From UMGS1696 sp964430105 (GTDB lineage Bacteria > Bacillota > Clostridia > Oscillospirales > CAG-272), in the NCBI GenBank assembly GCA_964430105.1, contig CAYSEF010000001.1, positions 1-64,000 of the forward strand: 64,000 bases of DNA, in the 5' to 3' direction. The notes under the pieces were generated by a model. The model worked only from the letters and a program-made list of their open reading frames with translations, was not told where the DNA came from and made no database searches. Below are positions 16,454 through 25,402 of this stretch, in pieces. The translations under genes and the position numbers were made by a program. Each line of letters opens with the position of its first letter. Within the stretch, counting starts at the first letter, position 1.

Positions 16454-18232
16454 ATGAGCAAAAATAAGAAAAATACTGTCAAAAAAGAAACATGGCACCG
16501 CCTTTTAGTATATCTCAAGAGATATCTGCCACTTATCGCATTGACAATAGTGTTGGCGGCTGCAACTGTAATATTGTCCCTTTATATTCCGATACTTTGC
16601 GGACGTGCAATTGATGGTATGGATGGCTTGATCGGAATAAATAGTAATAATAGCAATGTTGTATACGAAAATCTTGTGAAAATAGCGGTGTGTGCATCAC
16701 TGTGCGGAATCCTGCAATGGCTGATGAACGCTGTAAATAATAGAATTACATATTCGGTAACCTGCGATGTTAGACGTGATGCATTTGATACAATGACACA
16801 TTTGCCTCTGTCTTATATCGATTCGCATCCACACGGTGGTACTGTCAGCAGAGTTATATCGGATGTCGATCAGTTTGCAGATGGCCTCCTTTTGGGCTTC
16901 ACACAGTTTTTCTCTGGAATCGTTACTATCGTTTGTACTCTCGTGTTTATGCTGACAATACATCCGCTTATTACACTTGTAGTTGCGATTTTAACACCAC
17001 TTTCGCTGTTTGTAGCATCATTTGTTGCAAAAAAGACCTTCTCAATGTTCAAACTGCGTTCGGAAACTAATGCAGAGCTGACTTCACATATCAATGAGAT
17101 AGTAGGCGGTCAGGCAGTAGTTCGTGCATTTTCGAGAGAAGCAGAATCACTCGAAAAATTTGACGAAATCAACGCAAGACTTGAAAAATGCTCACTTCGT
17201 GCTGTATTCTTCTCGTCACTCACAAATCCGTCAACAAGATTTATCAATAATATAGTCTATGCGGCGGTTTGCTTGACAGGTGCTATGGCTTGTGTGGCAG
17301 GAACTATGACTGTAGGTGGACTTACGAGTTTCCTTGCATATGCGAACCAGTATACTAAGCCTTTTAACGAAATCTCCGGCGTTATAACAGAGCTTCAAAA
17401 CGCACTTGCTTGCGCCGAGCGTATTTTTGAGCTTATTGATGAGCCAAGATACACACCCGATAAAGAAGATGCTCTCGAGCTTGATAATGTAACCGGTGAA
17501 GTAAAGCTTGAAAACGTAGATTTCTCATATACTCCTGAACGAGAACTTATTAAAGACCTTGATCTTTCTGTAATGCATGGTGAGCGTGTTGCTATTGTTG
17601 GTCCTACCGGATGCGGAAAAACAACAATAATCAACCTGCTTATGCGATTCTATGATGTACAGAACGGTTCTATAAAGGTTGACGGAAACGATATTCGTGA
17701 TATTAAACGAAATTCTCTCCGCGGAATGTATGGTATGGTTCTTCAGGATACATGGATAATGAAGGGAACTGTGCGTGACAATATTAAAATGGGTCGTGAG
17801 GCTACGGAGGAAGAGGTTATAGCCGCAGCAAAGGCAGCACATGCGCACAGCTTTATTAGACGTTTGCCTAATGGATATGATACTGTAATCAGTGATGATG
17901 GCGGTGCTCTTTCAGCTGGTCAAAGACAGCTTCTCTGTATTGCAAGAGTAATGCTTGAAATTCCGCCAATGCTTATACTTGACGAAGCGACATCATCTAT
18001 CGATACACGTACAGAATTGAAGATACAGAACGCTTTTGCAACGCTTATGAAAGGACGTACATCGTTCATTGTTGCACATAGACTTTCGACTATCAAGGAA
18101 GCAGATATAATTCTTGTAATGAAAGCAGGTAGGATCGTCGAAACCGGCACACATGATGAGCTTCTCAAAGCAGGCGGAGCATATGCAGACCTTTGGAATA
18201 GTCAATTCGAAGAAGTCAGCAATAATCAGTAA
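16454..18232 (+). CDS. ABC exporter subunit with canonical ATPase site
   Basis: Half-transporter of 592 residues and partner of the preceding gene. Six membrane helices (about 20-330) precede a nucleotide-binding domain with Walker A GPTGCGKTT, Q-loop VLQDTWIMKGTV, signature LSAGQRQLL, Walker B LILDEATSSID and H-loop FIVAHRLSTI. The signature has Ala for the usual first Gly (LSAGQ), as in many second subunits. The ATG sits 2 nt after the upstream stop with AAGGAGG just before it, so the two are made together. No terminator is evident before the transglutaminase gene 79 bp on. Confidence 0.93.
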   Translation: MSKNKKNTVKKETWHRLLVYLKRYLPLIALTIVLAAATVILSLYIPILCGRAIDGMDGLIGINSNNSNVVYENLVKIAVCASLCGILQWLMNAVNNRITYSVTCDVRRDAFDTMTHLPLSYIDSHPHGGTVSRVISDVDQFADGLLLGFTQFFSGIVTIVCTLVFMLTIHPLITLVVAILTPLSLFVASFVAKKTFSMFKLRSETNAELTSHINEIVGGQAVVRAFSREAESLEKFDEINARLEKCSLRAVFFSSLTNPSTRFINNIVYAAVCLTGAMACVAGTMTVGGLTSFLAYANQYTKPFNEISGVITELQNALACAERIFELIDEPRYTPDKEDALELDNVTGEVKLENVDFSYTPERELIKDLDLSVMHGERVAIVGPTGCGKTTIINLLMRFYDVQNGSIKVDGNDIRDIKRNSLRGMYGMVLQDTWIMKGTVRDNIKMGREATEEEVIAAAKAAHAHSFIRRLPNGYDTVISDDGGALSAGQRQLLCIARVMLEIPPMLILDEATSSIDTRTELKIQNAFATLMKGRTSFIVAHRLSTIKEADIILVMKAGRIVETGTHDELLKAGGAYADLWNSQFEEVSNNQ

Positions 18233-18311
18233 AAGATAACATTAACAAGACAAATGCCTATATCGAACTAAACCGATAATAGTCCCTAAACAAGATAAAT
18301 AAGGAGAGTGT

Positions 18312-19487
18312 ATGAAAAGAAAAAGATCCGGACCATCGTGTCTGGGTTCACTGGTGTTGCTTGCAGTGATAGTTTTAGGCTTAAAGATACTATATGATAA
18401 TCGAGATGAAACTGTGGTCAATAATAGCTTTTTTGACACACAGCAGTCCGAGAATTATGATACATCTATTACAGATAATCAACTGTATAATAAGCTTTAC
18501 AGTGAATTGTCGTCATATGCAACAGAAGTGGAATTTGATTACGACTGTACAGACGAGCTGTTCGATACATTTGAGCAGGTATGTGCAGATCATCCTGAAT
18601 TATTTTGGCTGAACGGAAGTGGCTCAAGTAAAAAAAGTACTCGTGGCACAGATGTAAGCGTAGTTTTAACACCAGAACCTGTAGCAACTCTTGTGGAATT
18701 ATTGAAATTTCGTGAAGATATTGATTCTGTGATTCAGAGTATTCACGAAAAAGTCAATGCTGAGTGGACAGATTACGAAAAGATATTGTTTATCCATGAT
18801 TATCTTGTTGAAAATACGGATTATGATACAGATTGTGCAAATCGAATACTGAATAATGCAGAGTATGCAGATATTTGGCAAAGCTGTAGTGCATACGGCT
18901 GTCTTGTTGATGGTTTGGCAGTATGTTCGGGATATGCAGCAGCGTTCCAGCTTCTTCTGAATGAATTTGATATTCCATGTTTCAGAATTTCCGGAATAGA
19001 TAATGAAAACGGAACTCCGCATGAGTGGAATTGCGTGCAGATAGGAGAAAACTGGTATTACGTTGATGTAACATGGGACGATCCAACATTTATGAATGAG
19101 AATTCAGCGTTTAAGGATCAAATAAGTCATGAGTATTTTTTGATCAATGAACAAACTCTTTCTCTTACTCATACCATAAATAAGGAAAAGTACGTTCCGA
19201 AATGTACCGATAACGGATACTCGTATTATGTTCAAAATAATAAAAATCTTGATTTGTACGACTATGAGCTTGCACTTGAAATGATAAATGTGCAGAGCGA
19301 AAACGATATTATTGAGATAAAATTTTCGACAGTTGAAGAAGCAGAAAAAGCAAAGATAGATTTGTTTGAAAATTCGAAATTTTATGATATCGAATCGATA
19401 AAGAGTAGTGGAGTAAGCTCAATTTCCTATAGCATAGGTAAGACAGGCCTGCTCAGAATCAAGCTTGTCAGAGAAATTTCGGATTAG
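18312..19487 (+). CDS. Membrane-anchored transglutaminase-like protein
   Basis: Protein of 391 residues with an N-terminal signal anchor (about residues 11-27, after a basic KRKRS start) and an extracytoplasmic transglutaminase-like domain. The catalytic triad is recognisable: C205 in LAVCSGYAAAF, H237 in TPHEWN and D252 in YVDVTWDD. Members of this superfamily act as cysteine proteases or cross-linking enzymes at the cell surface. It starts at an ATG preceded by AAGGAGAG. It follows the ABC exporter genes on the same strand and could be part of that transcript, so maturation of an exported peptide is possible but unproven. Confidence 0.85.
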   Translation: MKRKRSGPSCLGSLVLLAVIVLGLKILYDNRDETVVNNSFFDTQQSENYDTSITDNQLYNKLYSELSSYATEVEFDYDCTDELFDTFEQVCADHPELFWLNGSGSSKKSTRGTDVSVVLTPEPVATLVELLKFREDIDSVIQSIHEKVNAEWTDYEKILFIHDYLVENTDYDTDCANRILNNAEYADIWQSCSAYGCLVDGLAVCSGYAAAFQLLLNEFDIPCFRISGIDNENGTPHEWNCVQIGENWYYVDVTWDDPTFMNENSAFKDQISHEYFLINEQTLSLTHTINKEKYVPKCTDNGYSYYVQNNKNLDLYDYELALEMINVQSENDIIEIKFSTVEEAEKAKIDLFENSKFYDIESIKSSGVSSISYSIGKTGLLRIKLVREISD

Positions 19488-19580
19488 TATAAAAACGTAA
19501 GTCTTAATTAAACCGAACTCACAAAACAAAATACTGTAGAGTCGCTGTTTTGAAATTCTGCGACTATACGGATACTACAA

Positions 19581-19628
19581 AAGAGCCTCAGTCAATCCCA
19601 AGCGGACATCGACTGAGACTCTTTTTTT
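19581..19628 (+). terminator. Terminator after the transglutaminase-like gene
   Basis: AAGAGCCTCAGTC (19581-19593) pairs with GACTGAGACTCTT (19611-19623), one mismatch, then a T run. The convergent TIGR04086 gene ends 13 bp further on. Confidence 0.85.
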
Positions 19629-19640
19629 GTTTCAAATTTT

Positions 19641-20084
19641 TTAATGTGTCACCATTCTACTGCGGGCTTTTTTTATTTTAGCGCGCTGTTTGTTGGCGGT
19701 TCTGCTTTTTTTGTGACCGATTACAGCTCCGATAATTGAAGCGGGAATTACAAGAGAAGTGTAAATTATAGACTGTGGTAATGCAAATGCTGAATCCGGC
19801 AGTGGAAATGCTGATATGATAAATACGAGAAGTGCAGTGAATAACCCTGACAAAGCTCCTGACGCAATGCCATCACCGGATATACGAACTGCTGCTATAC
19901 CTCCAAAAAGCGAACTGAGATATAACGCACAAAGTGACAATGGTGTCGTCAATGATGCCGGATCAGTGGTGGAATATGCAATGGCGCAGAAAATAAATAA
20001 AAGCAATACCGCAGAAATTATCCATGCGATTTGAGAAAATAAACAGGAGAGAAGAAGATTTCGTTCGCTTTCGTTGTGTTTCAT
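19641..20084 (-). CDS. TIGR04086 family (DUF3792) membrane protein
   Basis: Small membrane protein of 147 residues with four hydrophobic segments and a basic tail (KKSRTANKQRAKIKKARSR). The frame is open 35 codons upstream, but GGAGGAAAAT directly precedes the ATG at 20084, which is taken as the start. Glycine-rich turns such as SSLFGGIAAVRISGDGIASG and SIIGAVIGHKKS fit this Clostridia family, which is regularly found downstream of yajC, as here. Function unknown; a link to the Sec translocon is suggested only by position. Confidence 0.75.
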   Translation of the reverse strand: MKHNESERNLLLSCLFSQIAWIISAVLLLFIFCAIAYSTTDPASLTTPLSLCALYLSSLFGGIAAVRISGDGIASGALSGLFTALLVFIISAFPLPDSAFALPQSIIYTSLVIPASIIGAVIGHKKSRTANKQRAKIKKARSRMVTH

Positions 20085-20210
20085 ATTTTCCTCCGATGAA
20101 TTAAAGCACTGATACAAGGTGAACAGTGATGCCAACGTATAAAATAGCTTTGTAAAAAATGTATGCGGAGAAACCGGAAATAAGTACATTAAATCAACTT
20201 AAAATAAAAA

Positions 20211-20254
20211 AACAGAGCCTTAACAAATTCAATCGAATCTGCAAAAACTCTGTT
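20211..20254 (-). terminator. Terminator after yajC
   Basis: Read on the minus strand, AACAGAG (20254-20248) pairs with CTCTGTT (20217-20211), followed by a long T-rich run. A 7-bp stem with a large loop, so moderate strength. Confidence 0.5.
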
Positions 20255-20308
20255 ATATAGCTTGGATAAGATTTTAGATACGCCTAAACTGTCACAGGTA
20301 CGTTGTTC

Positions 20309-20632
20309 TTAGTCAGCGTCTTCTGCCTTAACGTCAACATTGCGTACAGCAGTGCGAAGAATACGAATCTTGTTGCGTTCATTGCTTGTTTCAATGAGAA
20401 CTGTTTCGTCCTTGATTGAAACTATCTTGCCGATAATACCACCGATAGTTGTGATTTCGTCACCAACCTGAAGACCATCGCGCATATCCTTGTCCTGTTT
20501 TTCCTGCTTCTTCTGAGGACGATACATAAAGAAATAGAATATCGCAATCATAGCGACGAGCATAACAAGAGTGGAAACTGTGCTTACTGTAGGATCAGCT
20601 ACAGCACCGGCAGCTTCGAGAAAATAATACAT
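20309..20632 (-). CDS. yajC: Preprotein translocase subunit YajC
   Basis: Accessory subunit of the SecDF-YajC complex in the cytoplasmic membrane. The 107-residue chain has one membrane helix (about 20-37) followed by the family hallmark FYFFMYRPQKKQEK and the soluble segment LQVGDEITTIGGIIGKIVSI (about 55-74). The ATG has AAGGAGTTATATC upstream and a consensus promoter at 20666-20694. The TIGR04086 membrane gene lies downstream in the same direction. secD/secF are not in the window. Confidence 0.95.
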   Translation of the reverse strand: MYYFLEAAGAVADPTVSTVSTLVMLVAMIAIFYFFMYRPQKKQEKQDKDMRDGLQVGDEITTIGGIIGKIVSIKDETVLIETSNERNKIRILRTAVRNVDVKAEDAD

Positions 20633-20665
20633 GATATAACTCCTTAAATTTTTATTTGCCTATCT

Positions 20666-20694
20666 ATTATATAATAAATGAAAACAATATGCAA
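20666..20694 (-). promoter_or_regulatory. Promoter for yajC
   Basis: Minus strand TTGCAT (20694-20689), 17 bp, TATAAT (20671-20666). Confidence 0.7.
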
Positions 20695-20734
20695 GAAGAT
20701 ATGCATCGAATTCATAATAAGTTAAAATTTGTAC

Positions 20735-21406
20735 TCATCTCCATCTTTTGAAAGCACTGAGCATTGAGATAAGCTCGAGGTAATTATTGGCAGGAATAAT
20801 TCCACCGCTACCACAAGCCCATTTTCCTGAATATTCTCGTGAGAGCTTCTCAATTCTGGAATGTATCTGGACAGGTGAGCTGTTTGAAGTCCATTCTGTA
20901 CCTATTCCGCTGAGTATTCGTATTTTGTCGCTGTATTTTTCCAGATAATATTCAGCATTTTCTCGACAGAACCAACCGCTGTCACCCTGCGATATAGCAT
21001 TTTCAATAGATGAGTCCATTCTGATTACAGGTAGCTTATCAGAAGTACCGTTGCCATATACGCATAAACAGTCAAAATAAGGCTCACACATTGAAATATC
21101 ATTTGAGTCGCAGATAACAGCATATCCTACTTCATTATTATTGCGGAATTTTGGAATTACAGACATCACTTCGTCTTTTTTTTCGCTTGAATAATCTCGA
21201 ATATCAATGAAAACCATGTCAGATTGAGTATGCTCTGTAAGATATGTAAGTGTTTCAAGCGTATGCTCGACTGTGTTCCAAAGATGCTCTCCTCGTCTCC
21301 AAATGAGAGTTTCTGTATGAGTATGAGATAAAAACGGCTCGAATAATACGCTGACCTTTCCGTTACCATGCAGAAAATCAAGAAAATATCGTTTATCGCA
21401 AGACAT
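20735..21406 (-). CDS. Uncharacterised protein, possibly URO-D superfamily
   Basis: A soluble 223-residue protein I do not firmly recognise. The C-terminal part (ILSGIGTEW near residue 168, then WACGSGGIIPANNYLELISML near 195-215) resembles the end of uroporphyrinogen-decarboxylase-like TIM barrels (URO-D/methyltransferase group), where a glycine-rich CGxGG turn precedes the last helix. Typical members are about 340 residues, so this would be a shortened version; no catalytic motif of true HemE is seen. ATG with CGGAGGAGAAT upstream on the minus strand. It is divergent from the GntR operon and appears to be a single gene. Confidence 0.55.
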   Translation of the reverse strand: MSCDKRYFLDFLHGNGKVSVLFEPFLSHTHTETLIWRRGEHLWNTVEHTLETLTYLTEHTQSDMVFIDIRDYSSEKKDEVMSVIPKFRNNNEVGYAVICDSNDISMCEPYFDCLCVYGNGTSDKLPVIRMDSSIENAISQGDSGWFCRENAEYYLEKYSDKIRILSGIGTEWTSNSSPVQIHSRIEKLSREYSGKWACGSGGIIPANNYLELISMLSAFKRWR

Positions 21407-21560
21407 ATTCTCCTCCGACGATCTTGTTGTTATTGAATATTCGTTATTTTTAAAAATTTAACAGGCAAATTTAGGACATTATACTACAATATGCGACAAA
21501 ATGCAAGTTTTAAGCTGAAAATCACGAAAGATTAAAATTATTAAAAATATAATATGCCTA

Positions 21561-21589
21561 TTGACAACACTCATAGTGTGTGGTATAAT
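21561..21589 (+). promoter_or_regulatory. Consensus promoter of the GntR/ABC operon
   Basis: TTGACA (21561-21566), exactly 17 bp, TATAAT (21584-21589): a full sigma-A consensus, which usually implies a repressor. Confidence 0.85.
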
Positions 21590-21591
21590 CC

Positions 21592-21618
21592 AACTGTACT
21601 AATACAAATAATACAGTT
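21592..21618 (+). promoter_or_regulatory. Likely GntR operator
   Basis: AACTGTA (21592-21598) and TACAGTT (21612-21618) form an exact inverted repeat with a 13-bp spacer starting 3 bp after the -10 box, a typical autoregulatory site for YtrA-type repressors. Confidence 0.65.
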
Positions 21619-21646
21619 AATACAACTTAGCAAGGGGGGATTGAAT

Positions 21647-22033
21647 TTGAGTCTTATCACAGTAGATCTGCGTGATAGAAAACAGCTATACGAACAGATC
21701 ATCGACAATATCAAAAACCTCATTTTAACAGGCGAATTTAAAGTCGATGATCGCTTGCCATCGGTCAGAGCTCTTGCAAAGGAGCTTGGTATCAACCCTA
21801 ATACGATACAAAAAGCATACAGTGAGCTTGAAAGGCAGGGAATAATAATGACGCTTCCGGGACGTGGCAGTATTATTTTGAGTGATAAAAATTCTCTGAG
21901 AGGCGAAAAGCTTGATGACCTTACTGAAAAGCTAACGTCTATTGCTTTTGAAATGCAAACATCAGGAGTGTCTGAAGAAGAATTTATTGAAATAGCGAGA
22001 AGTGCATATAAGAAAGCAGGTGCAAATTTATGA
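21647..22033 (+). CDS. GntR-family regulator, YtrA type
   Basis: Repressor of 128 residues: an N-terminal winged helix (QLYEQIIDNIKNLILTGEF, then LPSVRALAKELGINPNTIQKAY) and a short C-terminal helical tail of about 50 residues rather than a large ligand domain, which places it in the YtrA subfamily. The frame is open upstream, but AAGGGGGG (21632-21639) best serves the TTG at 21647, giving the normal length. It overlaps the ABC ATPase gene by 4 bp (ATGA). YtrA regulators control the ABC genes beside them and respond to cell-envelope stress in Bacillus; here the inverted repeat after the promoter is the probable binding site. Confidence 0.88.
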   Translation: MSLITVDLRDRKQLYEQIIDNIKNLILTGEFKVDDRLPSVRALAKELGINPNTIQKAYSELERQGIIMTLPGRGSIILSDKNSLRGEKLDDLTEKLTSIAFEMQTSGVSEEEFIEIARSAYKKAGANL

Positions 22034-22941
22034 TAAAAATAGATTCCATCAGCAAAACGTTCGATGTAGTAAAAAGTCTTGATAATGTGTCTCTCATGAT
22101 AGAAAATGGCTCTATTTTCGGACTTATCGGGTCAAATGGTTCAGGTAAATCCACGATAATGAAAATAATGTGTGGCGTGTATAAACCCGACTCCGGAGAT
22201 ATACTTTACGACGGAATACCTGTTTGGGAGAATTCCGAGGTCAAGAGAAATGTTGTTTATTTATCGGATGATCAGTATTTTCTTCCGAATTGTACACCTG
22301 CTGATATGGCAAGACTGTATGCATCGGTGTATCCTACATTTTCGCATGAAAAATTCAGCGAATATATGAAGATTTTCGGCCTCGACGAAAGACGTAAGGT
22401 GACAACATTTTCAAAAGGTATGCAGAAGCAGGTGTCGTTCCTTCTTGGACTTGCATCGGGTACAGATTACCTTTTCTGTGATGAAACACTCGACGGACTT
22501 GATCCCGTAATGCGTCAGGCTGTCAGAAAGATAATTGCCGCAGAAGTTGCAGAACGCAGAATGTGTGTGGTTTTCGCATCACATAACCTTAAAGAGCTTG
22601 AGGATATCTGCGACCATGTTGCATTACTGCATAAGGGCGAATTACTGTTTGAAGCAGGTATAGATGATGTAAAATTGGGAATACATAAAATTCAGGTATC
22701 ATTCCCGAAGGAGCGTCTTGATGAAGCTAAAACAGACCTTGAGAAGCTGAATCTGATTTCCATAGAGCAGAGAGGTAGCTTGTTTACATTGGTTGTAAGA
22801 GGTCACGAGGACGAAATAGATGACTATATCAAGGCACGAAATCCGATATTTATAGAATTTATTCCTCTTACACTTGAAGAGATATTTATTGCAGAAATGG
22901 AGGAGCGAGGATATGAATTCCACGACGAATACATTGGCTAA
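22030..22941 (+). CDS. ABC transporter ATP-binding protein (YtrB-like)
   Basis: Stand-alone ATPase subunit of 303 residues. Walker A GSNGSGKST near 36-44, signature FSKGMQKQV near 132, Walker B YLFCDETLDGLD and H-loop VVFASHNLKELED. The signature with SKGMQ is common in ABC-2 type exporters. A further domain of about 90 residues follows (about 215-303). Overlaps the regulator upstream and the permease downstream (29 bp), so all three are translated together. Substrate unknown; cell-envelope antibiotic defence is the likeliest theme by analogy to YtrABCDEF. Confidence 0.92.
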   Translation: MIKIDSISKTFDVVKSLDNVSLMIENGSIFGLIGSNGSGKSTIMKIMCGVYKPDSGDILYDGIPVWENSEVKRNVVYLSDDQYFLPNCTPADMARLYASVYPTFSHEKFSEYMKIFGLDERRKVTTFSKGMQKQVSFLLGLASGTDYLFCDETLDGLDPVMRQAVRKIIAAEVAERRMCVVFASHNLKELEDICDHVALLHKGELLFEAGIDDVKLGIHKIQVSFPKERLDEAKTDLEKLNLISIEQRGSLFTLVVRGHEDEIDDYIKARNPIFIEFIPLTLEEIFIAEMEERGYEFHDEYIG

Positions 22942-25138
22942 AAAATACTCAGCGAAAGCATTTTTCAGATTTAATTTTCGACAGAACATACATCATTTAC
23001 TGCTCTATCTTATCGTGGTAACACTGGTGATGATAATGCCGAGTGTCATTATGATAAATGACTATTATGATACTGTAACTTTTTACGACAAAACAAATAG
23101 CAGAATAGCAAATTGTGTAGCTAATCTTGGAGGTATCGGTGTAATTGTGTCGGGCTGTATAGCAGTACTTGCCGGTATGAGTACCATTACATACGTCAAT
23201 TCAAAGCAAAATATCGGATGCTATCATAGCTTTCCGATAAAGCGTGAAACTATGTATTTAACAGAGAGCTTGACCAGAACACTCTACTGGCTTATAACAA
23301 TGCTGTTCGGATACAGTGTGTCATATATTATTATGCTTGCCGCACTCCCGACAGATATCGTTCTCGATAATTTCAGCATATTTATGAAGCTTGTTTTCGT
23401 TGCAATGCTTGCGTTTATGCTTATCTATGCTGTGTTCTTGTTTGCCGCAGGTCTTACTGGTACAGCTTTCATGAGATTAATAATGGTTTGTGCAGTATTT
23501 TTCCTGCCTATCATTGTGTATTCGATATTTGTTATGATGTTTTGCAAAGCAAATGACAATTTACACGAAACATATTATTTCAGTGATGAGGTAATGCAGT
23601 ATCTTTGCTCACCGGTACGTGCATATATGGGAACAATGGAACTGCTTGAGGAAGGTAAGTGTCTAAAGCTTCTCCTTGTTATTCCTGAATCTGTCGCTTT
23701 CTATGTCGGTGGTATAATTTTGCATAAATTCCGCAAAACGGAGCTTGCAGGTACCACCATTATCTGGAAACCGGTCTGGAATGTTCTGAAATACACTGTC
23801 GTAGCTTCATGTACTCTCTTTTGCGCATATATATTTGAAGCTATCGATGGTGGAAGTCTTTCGTTTATGATAGGCGCACTTGTCGGAGCCGTACTGTCGC
23901 TTATTCTTACAAATACACTCTTTTATCGTTCGTCGAAAGCAATGTTCAAGGGAATTAAGCCATTTGCAGTTTGCTGTGCGTTGATGCTCGTGTTCATATT
24001 GATTGTACCATTCAATGTTACAGGTAAAATAGGTCAGCTTTATTCCGCCGGAAATACAAGAGAGCTTACATTGGAAATCGGTAATCTCGATGCAGACCTT
24101 ACATTTGACAACCCTGACGATATAGCACATATTCTTGCTATGCTTGAGGATGATAATGCAATGTATTCCGGTGCTATAATTCCGGAGTATCGTATGCTCG
24201 ATCCCAAGGATGATCCCGATTATGAGCTTCTTGACGATGGATTTCTCGCTACAGCCTATGAAGATTATTATAAAATGTCGGCAGAGGAATTTAAGAAGTG
24301 CTATGATACTCAATCAGCAAACTATTTCGGTGCAACCCAGTATCGTATCACATTAACTCAAAAGCCGAAGTTTGGTATTCCGCTTTGCTTGGGCCTTGGC
24401 GCGGATGCAAACAGTACATTTTCATCTGAAATCGTCAGAACTAAACAGTATTCTGATATAATGGATGTGTCGTCGTGGATGGATTTCGACAGTATCACCG
24501 AAATAGCATTTAAAATTGATAATCGTAATCTCTCCATTACAAAAGGAGCTATGCAGACTGATGATACCAGTAGATGTTATTACTATAATCGCAATATCAG
24601 CTACGAAAAAGATATTGTTGGAATGTTTGAAAAGGCTGTTTCTGTTCTGTCATTGACGGGATTTGACGAAAGTATTCACGAAAACTCGCCTATAATCGGT
24701 TGTATCGATGTGTACTACAATTATAATAAGAATTCTTTCCATTATCCGATTTATGCGGAGAATCTTGAAATGATGAACGCAGTATCCGAATTGTTTTTCG
24801 TGTTCAAGGAAACAAACGAAGAATGGAAGCCGTATAAAACAGCAGATGAATACTACAGCGAATCACTTGAGTATATCGAAGGTACAAATAATTTGATATT
24901 GCTGGTGAATTGTGAAACAGGCGAAACAAAGAAGCTGACAACAGATGAGTTTGTAAAGCTTGGAAAATACACAACATCCTTTGTGACGGAGGATACGTGG
25001 AGATGGTATTATCTCGACAGAAAGTCTGAGAATAAATATATGATAATATATCAGCTTGATGAATATTACGACCTGACGATCAACTTCCGACTTAATGCTG
25101 TAACAGACGAAGAACTGGATGACATCTTTGTAAAATAA
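22913..25138 (+). CDS. ABC-2 type permease
   Basis: Membrane protein of 741 residues. About eight or nine hydrophobic segments occupy residues 20-390; the remaining 350 residues are a hydrophilic extracytoplasmic or cytoplasmic domain with no recognisable motif. The ATG at 22913 follows GGAGCGAGGAT and lies inside the 3' end of the ATPase gene, so an upstream in-frame ATG at 22874 is not chosen. Relatives pair with YtrB-like ATPases. The large soluble tail is longer than in YtrC/YtrD and may sense a ligand; that is inference. A terminator follows. Confidence 0.82.
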   Translation: MNSTTNTLAKKYSAKAFFRFNFRQNIHHLLLYLIVVTLVMIMPSVIMINDYYDTVTFYDKTNSRIANCVANLGGIGVIVSGCIAVLAGMSTITYVNSKQNIGCYHSFPIKRETMYLTESLTRTLYWLITMLFGYSVSYIIMLAALPTDIVLDNFSIFMKLVFVAMLAFMLIYAVFLFAAGLTGTAFMRLIMVCAVFFLPIIVYSIFVMMFCKANDNLHETYYFSDEVMQYLCSPVRAYMGTMELLEEGKCLKLLLVIPESVAFYVGGIILHKFRKTELAGTTIIWKPVWNVLKYTVVASCTLFCAYIFEAIDGGSLSFMIGALVGAVLSLILTNTLFYRSSKAMFKGIKPFAVCCALMLVFILIVPFNVTGKIGQLYSAGNTRELTLEIGNLDADLTFDNPDDIAHILAMLEDDNAMYSGAIIPEYRMLDPKDDPDYELLDDGFLATAYEDYYKMSAEEFKKCYDTQSANYFGATQYRITLTQKPKFGIPLCLGLGADANSTFSSEIVRTKQYSDIMDVSSWMDFDSITEIAFKIDNRNLSITKGAMQTDDTSRCYYYNRNISYEKDIVGMFEKAVSVLSLTGFDESIHENSPIIGCIDVYYNYNKNSFHYPIYAENLEMMNAVSELFFVFKETNEEWKPYKTADEYYSESLEYIEGTNNLILLVNCETGETKKLTTDEFVKLGKYTTSFVTEDTWRWYYLDRKSENKYMIIYQLDEYYDLTINFRLNAVTDEELDDIFVK

Positions 25139-25150
25139 TATAATAATGAA

Positions 25151-25196
25151 AGAAATCCTCCTATGGCGAGTGTCACGGGAGGATTTCTGTTTTTAG
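25151..25196. terminator. Terminator between convergent genes
   Basis: Exact 11-bp arms AGAAATCCTCC (25151-25161) and GGAGGATTTCT (25178-25188) followed by GTTTTT. Confidence 0.9.
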
Positions 25197-25402
25197 GAAT
25201 CGTAGCTTTGACTTTCACGCGGACGGAAGAGCAGGGAAATGCACCAGATACCTGCCAATGCTACAACTGTATAAACGATGCGTGAAAGCATAGAAGCCTG
25301 ACCGCCGAACAGCCATGAAACAATGTCAAACTTGAAAAGTCCGACAGAACCCCAGTTCAGTGCACCGATTATTACGAGAGCAAGCGAAATTCGATCGAGC
25401 AT
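25193..25402 (-). CDS. DUF378 family small membrane protein
   Basis: Two-helix membrane protein of 69 residues. The first helix contains the family hallmark ALVIIGALNWGSVGLF, then FDIVSWLFGG and a second helix YTVVALAGIWCISLLF before a short polar tail. Function unknown; YuzA of Bacillus is a relative. The frame extends 32 codons upstream, but AAAGGAGAATAACT before the ATG at 25402 and the homology both mark that start. Confidence 0.85.
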   Translation of the reverse strand: MLDRISLALVIIGALNWGSVGLFKFDIVSWLFGGQASMLSRIVYTVVALAGIWCISLLFRPRESQSYDS

